Source: Kamptonema formosum PCC 6407 (GTDB lineage Bacteria; Cyanobacteriota; Cyanobacteriia; Cyanobacteriales; Microcoleaceae). From it: a DNA stretch of 64,000 nt. Each line of letters begins with the position of its first letter. Within the stretch, counting starts at the first letter, position 1. The stretch is from the NCBI RefSeq assembly GCF_000332155.1, contig NZ_KB235904.1:896946-960945 (forward strand). Direction: 5' to 3'. A program made the translations under genes and the position numbers. A model generated the notes under the pieces. It was not told where the DNA came from. It made no database searches and saw nothing but the letters and a program-made list of their open reading frames with translations. Shown here one piece after another: positions 8,399-15,726 of the stretch.

Positions 8399-9355
8399 TT
8401 ATGCACCAACCATTTGCACCGGTTCGCGCCGCTGTTGGGATAAACCCGCAATGACACCAGCCACATTCTCAGCGGTGATGTCATACAGGGCCATCAGACT
8501 TTCTTGCGATCCGTATTGTTCCGGGAACACATCGGGAATGCCAATGCGCTTAAATCGCTTAGCAGGATTAAAGTTGGCTTCAGCGACTAATTCAGCCACA
8601 GCGCTGCCCAGTCCACCCATTAAAGTGTGTTCTTCCACAGTAACAATCACAGGTACAACCGCAGCGTACTCCATAATGGTATCCGTGTCCAGAGGCTTAA
8701 TCGTATGAACGTGAAGTACCGCCGCTTTTAACCCTTGTTTGTTGAGAATTTCTGCTGCATCCAATGCCGGCTTGAGCGTGACACCAGTGGTAATAATCAG
8801 CGCGTCATTTCCCTCCCGCATGGCAATAGCTTTGCCAATTTGGAAGGGTACGTTATCTGGGGTTAAAATTGGCTCATTTCCCTTCCCCAAACGGATGTAA
8901 ATTGGGCCGGGATAATCGACAGTTAATGGCATTAGTCTTGCCATTTCAGACTCATCAGCCGGGGCCACAATTGTCATGTTAGGAATTGTTCGCAAAATGC
9001 CGATGTCATCGATTGCTAAGTGAGTTGGCCCCAATGGCGCATACACTAAACCGCCACCATTGGCAATCAGGCGGACATTGACATTGTGCAGACAGACATC
9101 TAAGACAATCTGCTCAAAACAGCGGCGGGAGAGAAAGGTCGCGATCGTATTCACGTAAACGATTTTACCTTCTAGGCCCAAACCAGCGGCCATGCCGATA
9201 ATATTAGCTTCATTCACCCCTTCCATCAAAAATCGCTCTGGCATTTCCTCTTTGAATTTTTGGAGGGTGCCAACGCCAAGATCCGAACCAATGAAGAAAA
9301 TCCGACGATCTTTTTTGGCGAATTCATACACCATATCCAGGCAAAGTTGACGCAT
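8399..9355 (-). CDS. Transketolase-like protein, C-terminal half (pyrimidine-binding + C-terminal domain)
   Basis: 318 residues, matching only the second half of a transketolase or DXP synthase. It contains the pyrimidine-binding domain with the activating acidic residue region (FLMEGVNEANIIGMAAGLGLEG) and the C-terminal domain (VTVEEHTLMGGLGSAVAEL). Its ATG shares one base with the stop of the N-terminal half (TAATG) and has GGAGG seven bases before it, so the two halves should be made together as a heteromeric thiamine-diphosphate enzyme. Such split enzymes in carbohydrate clusters are thought to transfer two-carbon units to make unusual sugars; substrate not known here. Confidence 0.85.
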   Translation of the reverse strand: MRQLCLDMVYEFAKKDRRIFFIGSDLGVGTLQKFKEEMPERFLMEGVNEANIIGMAAGLGLEGKIVYVNTIATFLSRRCFEQIVLDVCLHNVNVRLIANGGGLVYAPLGPTHLAIDDIGILRTIPNMTIVAPADESEMARLMPLTVDYPGPIYIRLGKGNEPILTPDNVPFQIGKAIAMREGNDALIITTGVTLKPALDAAEILNKQGLKAAVLHVHTIKPLDTDTIMEYAAVVPVIVTVEEHTLMGGLGSAVAELVAEANFNPAKRFKRIGIPDVFPEQYGSQESLMALYDITAENVAGVIAGLSQQRREPVQMVGA

Positions 9356-10194
9356 TAGTTATCCTCCAAAGCTGCCAGCATCGATTGAATTTCTTGATCT
9401 GATACTTTATTTTTGTGATGCCATTTCAAATTATTTTCAGCAAAAGGAATGCCTTTGCCTTTGATAGTATGGCAGATAATCGCTGTTGGTCGATCGGGTT
9501 GCAGCGGCAAATTCAACAGTACAGATCGCAATTCTTCCACGCTGTGACCATCTACTTCTGTGGCTGCAAAACCAAAGGCTCTCCACTTATCAGCTAAGGG
9601 TTCTAAATCCTGAACTTCATAGGTTGTGCCGTAGGACTGATGCTTGTTGTAGTCTACCAGGACGGTGAGATTGCTGAGTTTGTGCTTGCCTGCACACATA
9701 GCCGCTTCCCAGATTGAGCCTTCGTTGGACTCCCCATCCCCCAAAATCACAAATGTGCGATAATTGGCTTTCTCGTATCGGGCATTGAGAGCAAATCCAA
9801 TTCCTATCGATAAACCGTGACCCAGACTCCCTGTTGAAGCTTCAACGCCGGGGACTTTACGTGCCTCTGGGTGTCCTCCCAAAATGCCGTCGCTTTGGCA
9901 AAATTTCCACAACTCTGATTCGGGAAAAAAGCCTTTGTCGGCAAGCATGGCATAGAGAGCAAGGCAGCCATGTCCTTTACTGAGAATACAGCGATCGCGC
10001 TCTGACCACTTTGGATTCTGGGAGTCGTAGCGCAGCACGTCGTCGTAAAGAACCCGCAATATCTCAATCAACGAAAAACTAGAGCCCACATGGCCCCGGC
10101 GACTCGCTTCCAAAATCTTGACAATTGTTCTGCGGATCTCCCTGGAACGGTTGTCCAGTCCAAGGGATTTAGTTTTCAGGGTTTCAGCGACCAT
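9355..10194 (-). CDS. Transketolase-like protein, N-terminal half (ThDP/PP domain)
   Basis: About 279 residues. The thiamine-diphosphate motif is present as LGDGESNEGSIWEAAM, and the active-site segments HVGSSFS, SKGHGCLA and TGSLGHGLS are all recognisable. I take the ATG at 10194 (MVAETLKT), which overlaps the upstream gene by 11 bp; the frame's earlier start would lie deep inside that gene. It forms a two-gene transketolase with the next gene. A full-length housekeeping transketolase is usually fused (about 660 residues), so this pair is a dedicated, cluster-specific enzyme. Confidence 0.85.
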   Translation of the reverse strand: MVAETLKTKSLGLDNRSREIRRTIVKILEASRRGHVGSSFSLIEILRVLYDDVLRYDSQNPKWSERDRCILSKGHGCLALYAMLADKGFFPESELWKFCQSDGILGGHPEARKVPGVEASTGSLGHGLSIGIGFALNARYEKANYRTFVILGDGESNEGSIWEAAMCAGKHKLSNLTVLVDYNKHQSYGTTYEVQDLEPLADKWRAFGFAATEVDGHSVEELRSVLLNLPLQPDRPTAIICHTIKGKGIPFAENNLKWHHKNKVSDQEIQSMLAALEDN

Positions 10195-11257
10195 AAGGGA
10201 ACTGCTCGTAATTTGCCAGGATTTTTTGTAACATTCGCTTGGCTTTTGCCAACTGTTCAATCTGCAACGGACTCCGATCTAGGTCGCTCCCTTGAGCAAA
10301 CCCCCGGCGAAGCAAGTCTTGAGGCACAAACTCATTTAACAGTATCAGACACCACTTTAGTCCGAATAGGGGATAGACAATCTCGACTCGCTTGGCAAGA
10401 TGCCTGTAGTCTCGAAAACCCCGAAGCATTTCGCCGAAAAACTGCTGTCTCACACCATCCGCTAAATCCATCCCTGGATGTAGGAGGAAATCAGAGATTG
10501 TCTTAGCCGGGTCATCCCAGCCAAAATACTCAAAATCCACAAATATTATTTCACCATTTGCCCGCCTCAAAGCATTGTGAAATCCAAAATCAGAAGGACT
10601 TAGGGTTTTTTCTCGCTCTTCTATTTCGGCGGTGTAGGACATTTCCGACTGATTGAGATTTGTCTGACACCAATTTACAATCTGGTGAAATGCTGGCTGG
10701 AACTCGCCTGTCAAAAACTCGGCCAAAGCTTTATAGGGAGCTTCACTATTAGGAAGTGCGGATAATCTGCTTAAGCGTTGTTCAATGTTTTGAACGATAG
10801 CTTGAACTGAAAAAAATGCCTCTGATGCCAGTGGCAGGAAGTGACTGTTTTTTCTGACTTTAAGTTCCGCCAATTTAACTAAAAAGTCAACAGCTTTACT
10901 GATTTCATTGCTTGTTGCCTCTTGAGGTAAGATATTGCTGCCCTCGATATATTCATACAGAGCGCATCCAAAGTCTTTATCAGCTACAAGCGGCTGAGGA
11001 ATTTGACTTACGCCATTTTCCCAAAGGAACTGCAAGCTCGAAAATTCAGTAACTAGGCGGTTTCTTTTGTCAGAATTATGACGAAAATACAGTTTAGCAG
11101 CGTATTGGCTATCGTTTGCACAAGTCAGCTTATAAACTTTACTATTTCGCCCTCCACCTATTCTTTGAATGTGATTTACCTCACTTCCTAGTAACCGAGA
11201 GCAAACTGATTTAATTTCTGAACTGTCCTTGTCAGCTTCTTGAGAAGAAATATTCAT
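10184..11257 (-). CDS. Aminoglycoside/choline-kinase-like phosphotransferase
   Basis: 357 residues. The N-lobe shows a glycine-rich stretch (RIGGGRNSKVYKL) and the ATP lysine in YAAKLYFR. The catalytic loop reads SPSDFGFHNAL, where families usually have HxDxxxxN: the histidine is serine but D and N are kept. FVDFEYFGWDDPAKTISDFLLHP is the metal-binding DxD-like segment followed by the usual tail. In this company it is more likely a sugar or small-molecule kinase than an antibiotic-resistance enzyme. It overlaps the HAD gene upstream by 26 bp and the transketolase gene downstream by 11 bp. Confidence 0.75.
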   Translation of the reverse strand: MNISSQEADKDSSEIKSVCSRLLGSEVNHIQRIGGGRNSKVYKLTCANDSQYAAKLYFRHNSDKRNRLVTEFSSLQFLWENGVSQIPQPLVADKDFGCALYEYIEGSNILPQEATSNEISKAVDFLVKLAELKVRKNSHFLPLASEAFFSVQAIVQNIEQRLSRLSALPNSEAPYKALAEFLTGEFQPAFHQIVNWCQTNLNQSEMSYTAEIEEREKTLSPSDFGFHNALRRANGEIIFVDFEYFGWDDPAKTISDFLLHPGMDLADGVRQQFFGEMLRGFRDYRHLAKRVEIVYPLFGLKWCLILLNEFVPQDLLRRGFAQGSDLDRSPLQIEQLAKAKRMLQKILANYEQFPYGR

Positions 11258-11864
11258 TAATTTGCTGCCATCTACTGACGATTTTTAGTTGCAGTTTGCC
11301 TGAATGCTGCTGGTGGGGTGCGTAGAGAATCTTATTCACGCTTTCTGGGAAAGATTCCTCAATAAATGTTTCTTCTAAGTCATCAATGAAGTCAGTACAT
11401 TTTAACTTCTTAATTTTGTCAATTTTCCCGATTCTCGTTGATGCAAAAAAAACCTGCTCTTGAGATAATCCTAAACCTATAGACGAAAAAAAGTTATTTT
11501 TTCCCATCCATTTTATTGCGGCTGTCCGTAGATTAGTTTGGGTCTCATCGTAATTAGCATACTCGGTTTTGTGGCTGACAATGTAAGTCTGGATTTTGTG
11601 TTGTTTGCACAAGTTGAAAAATTCCTTTACACCGTCTATTAACCTAGCTTCATCCATTTGCGAACCGTAAGCAATAGCTTGTAATTTTTGCCATTCTATT
11701 TCCCCGTCTGGCAACTGGCGAATGGTGTCGCGAATTTGCTTTTTACTTTTGCTAACTTCGGAAGAAATCCAACCTTTTTCAACAGCAATTTTGTACATAA
11801 GATCGTCATAGGTGACGATGGTATTGTCAAAATCTACACCGATAATGCGATTACTGTCAATCAT
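11232..11864 (-). CDS. HAD-superfamily hydrolase
   Basis: 210 residues. Motif I is GVDFDNTIV, with the nucleophile and general-acid aspartates, motif II IVSHKTEYA (S/T), the lysine lies in the central part (IGKIDKIKKL), and motif IV is DFIDDLEETF. It probably dephosphorylates a sugar phosphate. It directly follows the epimerase (8 nt gap) and overlaps the kinase-like gene by 26 bp; a HAD enzyme next to a kinase-like protein suggests they act in successive steps, which is inference. Confidence 0.75.
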   Translation of the reverse strand: MIDSNRIIGVDFDNTIVTYDDLMYKIAVEKGWISSEVSKSKKQIRDTIRQLPDGEIEWQKLQAIAYGSQMDEARLIDGVKEFFNLCKQHKIQTYIVSHKTEYANYDETQTNLRTAAIKWMGKNNFFSSIGLGLSQEQVFFASTRIGKIDKIKKLKCTDFIDDLEETFIEESFPESVNKILYAPHQQHSGKLQLKIVSRWQQINEYFFSRS

Positions 11865-11872
11865 TTTGCCAG

Positions 11873-12877
11873 TTATTTCAAGTTCAGTGCTTGCATGGTT
11901 TTAATGTTGTAGTAGCGGATATCTTTCATCGGTTCCGGCACTAAATTAGCTTTAAATGCCTTGACTAAATCTTGTGCCGCTTCTTCGATGGTGTGCTGGG
12001 GGACAAATCCCAATTCTCGCTTAATTTTATCCGATGATATGTGATAGGAGCGGTGGTCGTCTGTGGGTGTGGTGACAATTTCTACTTGTTCGCCAACAAC
12101 GCGCCGTACCATCTGGGCAATTTCGCTGACAGTATGATTTTCGTAGCCAGCGTTGAAAATTTTGCCGTCAATTGCTTCGTCAGGCCACTGGAGAGACTTG
12201 ATGTAGAGGTCTGTCATGTCTTCTATGTGAATATTGGGGCGTTTTTGATCGCCGCCAAAGACGGTAATTTTGTTATTATTGATCGCCAGGTTTGTCAGAA
12301 TATTGACTGTTAAATCGAGTCGCAAGCGAGGCGAGTAACCGCAGACAGTAGCAGGACGCAGCACTAATGTGACAAACCCTGGTTCGCGCTTGGCTAATAG
12401 CACTTCTTCGCAGAGGGCTTTATATTTGGAGTAGTCTGTTAAGGGTTGCAGAGGCAATTCTTCGGTAACATTTTCGGTTTCTTTAATGCCATAAACGCTG
12501 GAAGATGAGGCATAAATAAACCGTTTTACACCGCTGTCTTTGGCAACATCTACTAGGTTTAAAAAGGCATCATAGTTAATCGATTTGCCGAGGTCTGGAT
12601 CTAGTTCAAAACTAGGATCGTTGGAGATGCAAGCTAGATGGATAACGGCATCGCAACCGGGCATAATTTTTTCTAAGAGAGCGCGATCGCGGATGTCTCC
12701 TTTAATTTGTTCTAAACCAGGATGATCTTTGACTACTGCTAGAACATCTGGTCCATAGAGGTATAAGTCGATTACCTTAACTCGGTATCCCGCTTGCAGC
12801 AGCTTAGGAATTAGGACGGCTCCTACATAACCTGCTCCACCTGTAACTAGAACTTGTTGAATGGCATTTGCGCTCAT
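11873..12877 (-). CDS. NAD-dependent epimerase/dehydratase (WcaG-type SDR)
   Basis: About 334 residues. VTGGAGYVGAVL is the Rossmann loop, ASSSSVYG and YSKYK hold the catalytic Ser/Tyr/Lys, and RPATVCGYSPRLR follows. I chose the ATG at 12877, which has GAGGA about five bases upstream; a longer frame from 12952 extends into a repeat. It does not look like a classical HldD heptose 6-epimerase, so the final heptose may keep the D-glycero form or be changed elsewhere. It follows gmhB across a repeat element placed just ahead of its ribosome site. Confidence 0.8.
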   Translation of the reverse strand: MSANAIQQVLVTGGAGYVGAVLIPKLLQAGYRVKVIDLYLYGPDVLAVVKDHPGLEQIKGDIRDRALLEKIMPGCDAVIHLACISNDPSFELDPDLGKSINYDAFLNLVDVAKDSGVKRFIYASSSSVYGIKETENVTEELPLQPLTDYSKYKALCEEVLLAKREPGFVTLVLRPATVCGYSPRLRLDLTVNILTNLAINNNKITVFGGDQKRPNIHIEDMTDLYIKSLQWPDEAIDGKIFNAGYENHTVSEIAQMVRRVVGEQVEIVTTPTDDHRSYHISSDKIKRELGFVPQHTIEEAAQDLVKAFKANLVPEPMKDIRYYNIKTMQALNLK

Positions 12878-12937
12878 TTTTTCCTCAATTTTTTGGTCAA
12901 TTTCTGATTTGGATGTGGTTATTTTCGCAGGGTTTTT

Positions 12938-13053
12938 ATACCAAATCTGCATTAAAAACCCGATTAAAATCGGCGGTTGAAACCGCTACTACACAAACGA
13001 AGTCCGCCTGCGCGGACTAAAAATAAAGAGGGTAGTAAACCGGGATTTGGTAT
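12938..13053. repeat. MITE-like dispersed repeat with 10-bp terminal inverted repeats
   Basis: A 116-bp element bounded by ATACCAAATC (12938-12947) and its exact complement GATTTGGTAT (13044-13053). Inside is a perfect hairpin AGTCCGC-CTGC-GCGGACT (13001-13018) preceded by a second short stem (GGCGGTTGAAACCGC). A partial copy with the same core is at 47875-47937. It has no coding capacity and lies between gmhB and the epimerase, about 60 bp ahead of the epimerase start. Confidence 0.75.
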
Positions 13054-13059
13054 TACCTT

Positions 13060-13674
13060 TTACTTTGATACAGGATTGTAGTTGCTGTCATTTTGTACTA
13101 AAGATAGAATCTCCGACAAAGAGGAAATGACAGTAACTAGCTCGGCGTAAGGACGTTTAGATAGCTCTCTTTGTGCCTCTAGTCCGCTGCCAGTTTGTAC
13201 CAGAAAAGCTTTCATGCCAAGTTGCAATCCAGGTTCTAAATCCCGCAATCTATCTCCTATTGCCCAACATTGGGCAGGATTTAAGTTGTGGTCTTGAATT
13301 GCTTGGAGAAACATTCCTGGCTGCGGTTTGCGACAGTCACAAGCGTAACTATACCCGACAACTTCACCTTTTGGGTGATGAGGGCAGTAGTAAAAATCTG
13401 CGATCGCAGAGCCGGCTGAAGGCATCGCACCCAAGACATCCTCTGTATCCCGCCGCAGTTGAGCATGGACAGCTTCTACCGCTGCGGTATCAAAATATCC
13501 TCTGGCTACTCCTGATTGGTTACTCGCAACCAAGACTTTGACAGCTTTTTGCTTCAAATGTTTCAAGGTTTCCAGAACCCCTGGAATCCACTGAATTTGT
13601 TCTGGGCGACTGAGGAAATGGCAATCTTCAATTAGAGTACCGTCGCGATCGCACAGAATTGCTTGGGGTTTCAT
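13060..13674 (-). CDS. gmhB: D,D-heptose 1,7-bisphosphate phosphatase-like HAD-IIIA protein
   Basis: 204 residues. HAD motif I is LCDRDGTLIED, motif II ASNQSGVARGYF, motif III CRKPQPGM and motif IV AIGDRLRDLEPG. The Cys/His residues typical of the GmhB zinc loop are present (YYCPHHP and YACDCRKP). GmhB removes the C7 phosphate from heptose 1,7-bisphosphate before nucleotide transfer. It follows the heptose kinase/nucleotidyltransferase gene with a 14-nt gap, which supports the pathway call. HisB-N phosphatases share this fold, but no histidine genes are nearby. Confidence 0.88.
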   Translation of the reverse strand: MKPQAILCDRDGTLIEDCHFLSRPEQIQWIPGVLETLKHLKQKAVKVLVASNQSGVARGYFDTAAVEAVHAQLRRDTEDVLGAMPSAGSAIADFYYCPHHPKGEVVGYSYACDCRKPQPGMFLQAIQDHNLNPAQCWAIGDRLRDLEPGLQLGMKAFLVQTGSGLEAQRELSKRPYAELVTVISSLSEILSLVQNDSNYNPVSK

Positions 13675-13688
13675 ATTTTTACCAGCAA

Positions 13689-15236
13689 TTAAAACTTTAA
13701 GACCGTCGTGGCAAATTTCAACAGTCTGGCTTTGTCCATCGGTTCAGCATTACCAAGAGTATTAGCAGCCATTGCACCCGCTAAATTCCCAAGCAATGAC
13801 CCGACAGCCACAGGCAACTCCAACTTGGCACTAAGACTGGCAAGAGCAAAAAAGGCATCGCCTGCACCAATGGTATCTTTCACATCCAACGTTAGAGCCG
13901 GTGTCAACTCTTCTTCACCCTTAACATTTATTCCCAAAGAACCAGACGAACCCAACGTTAGCCAACCTTGCTGAGCCCCTAAATGCTCATACAAACGTTT
14001 GAGGAGATGGGAATGGTCTCCGTAGCGACTGGAAAATGCGAGGCGGATTTCCTGCTCATCCAAGCAAAATGTATCAGCTCGCTGGTATTTGGTGATTAAG
14101 TTATAACCGTGATTGGCGCTGTTTGTTTGACAGTTGAGCGCTAAAAACGCAGCTTTGTTTTGAACGAGTTCCATCAGTGCGGCATCTAACAATCCGTGTC
14201 CGTAGTCTGCAACTACTACCAAGTCATAATCCCGAATCGTTTTCTCCATGCGGTCAAGCAGTTTTTCGCGCTGGATAGGTGCTGGCCCTTGTTCTTCAAG
14301 ATAGTTGATCGAAAATAGTTTTGTGTATTGCTCTCTCATGCCTTGCCGCGCAATGTAGCGTCGCTTAATCACTGTCGGGTAGCTGTTTTCATACTGCAAG
14401 TCCAGTCGGATGCCACCGTTGATGTTATTTAAAATCAAACTGTGAATCTCTGGCTCATTTCCAGCCACGCCGGCAACAGTTACAGAGTCGGCAAAACTAG
14501 CAATGTGACGGGCAATTGCCAGAGAACCTCCTAAATGCTGCTCATGTTTCAAAAAGCGGGTTGAAATAACCGTTCCTTTAGAAGTCAATCCCTGAACTGT
14601 ACAATGGATAAATTCATCTATAATTACATCACCGAGTACCAAGACCTTTAGCTTCTGCATCGCCTCAACGCCTTTCTGGATTTCCTCTAATGGGTATCGC
14701 TGGCTTAACTGGCTGGCATAGCTCTTTATCTGGGGTGGCATCACGTCTAGATAATTGTTAATCAGCCGGGTTGAGCTGAAAACAATTTCTCCTGTATAGC
14801 GAATCTTGCCGCCGTAAGCCATAACCCTTTCTGCTTCTCGGTCTATGTTTTGGGTAACATCTTGGCTGTGATCGGTATACTCATGTCCTTTGCAATAAAA
14901 ATCAGGCTGCACTCGGTCGATTACCTCTAGGGCAGTGGATACGGGAGCCAGCAAGACGTAATCTACACAACCTAGAGAGGCTATGGAATAAAGTCGTAAA
15001 TCATCCGAAAATACCGGTCTTCCAGGCCCTCTGTTGACATAAGGCGCTGCTGTGATAGACACTACGAGCAAATCTCCGAGTGCCTTGGCTTCCTGCAAGT
15101 GGGCAAAGTGACCAGGATGAAGGAGATCGAAGACTCCATGACAGAGGACTATTTTGCGTCCTTGCTCTCGGAGAGCGGCAAGAACCTCTCTACAGGTTTC
15201 AAAATCGAGATGTTTTTCTGTGTTGTTCGTTAACAT
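13689..15236 (-). CDS. Bifunctional heptose-phosphate adenylyltransferase/kinase, domains in reverse order
   Basis: About 515 residues from the ATG at 15236. Residues 1-150 form a cytidylyltransferase-type domain with the HxGH motif (GVFDLLHPGHFAHL). Residues about 190-515 form a PfkB/ribokinase domain with GGSLAIARH, VVADYGHG and the catalytic DTIGAGDAFFA. E. coli HldE has the same two activities but with the kinase first. The kinase half should phosphorylate heptose 7-phosphate at C1, GmhB then acts, and the nucleotidyltransferase half makes ADP-heptose. It is the first gene of the operon, behind a long upstream gap. The domain order is seen directly; the activities are from family knowledge. 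Confidence 0.85.
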   Translation of the reverse strand: MLTNNTEKHLDFETCREVLAALREQGRKIVLCHGVFDLLHPGHFAHLQEAKALGDLLVVSITAAPYVNRGPGRPVFSDDLRLYSIASLGCVDYVLLAPVSTALEVIDRVQPDFYCKGHEYTDHSQDVTQNIDREAERVMAYGGKIRYTGEIVFSSTRLINNYLDVMPPQIKSYASQLSQRYPLEEIQKGVEAMQKLKVLVLGDVIIDEFIHCTVQGLTSKGTVISTRFLKHEQHLGGSLAIARHIASFADSVTVAGVAGNEPEIHSLILNNINGGIRLDLQYENSYPTVIKRRYIARQGMREQYTKLFSINYLEEQGPAPIQREKLLDRMEKTIRDYDLVVVADYGHGLLDAALMELVQNKAAFLALNCQTNSANHGYNLITKYQRADTFCLDEQEIRLAFSSRYGDHSHLLKRLYEHLGAQQGWLTLGSSGSLGINVKGEEELTPALTLDVKDTIGAGDAFFALASLSAKLELPVAVGSLLGNLAGAMAANTLGNAEPMDKARLLKFATTVLKF

Positions 15237-15726
15237 TTTTCTGACTTTTCCGCAATTAGATTGTAAAATTTGATAACTTACCTGCAAGGGTCAAGAAGTC
15301 TATTCTGACATATTAGTGTTAAACTCTTGATTGTACCCACTACCATAGTCTTCACAGGAGGCGCAACCATAAATCTATAGAACCCATTAGACATCTTTTA
15401 GGCTGCAAGCGTTTTAACCATCAGCCGAATAAAATAAAGATTCATCGGCTCTTTCATGTTTATTATCCTAAATTATTACGATAATGCCAGCTAATCAAAT
15501 CTATAATTTCAAAGTTGTTAAAGTTTCTAAATCGAAATCCACAACGCTTTAACAATAGACTTCTACCTCCACACTATTCAGTCCGATCTCAGTGGTAATA
15601 CTGTGGCAAAAGCAAGTAATATAGACAAGCCAGCGCTGCAAAGCAAAGCGTCCCGCCATTCAGTTTAAACTGATAACTTGATAATTGTAAAGAAAAAGTA
15701 ATCGCAGATGTAAGGATGAGACGGCT
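15237..15726. other. Divergent intergenic region
   Basis: 490 bp between the minus-strand heptose operon and the plus-strand TPR gene. It must hold promoters for both directions. I see no coding frame, RNA gene or clear repeat. A GGA-containing stretch about 12 bases before 15727 could be a weak ribosome site. Confidence 0.5.

Noticed and set aside
10184-11257. Aminoglycoside resistance gene
   Set aside because: The catalytic loop is divergent and the context is sugar metabolism, so a resistance role is not supported.
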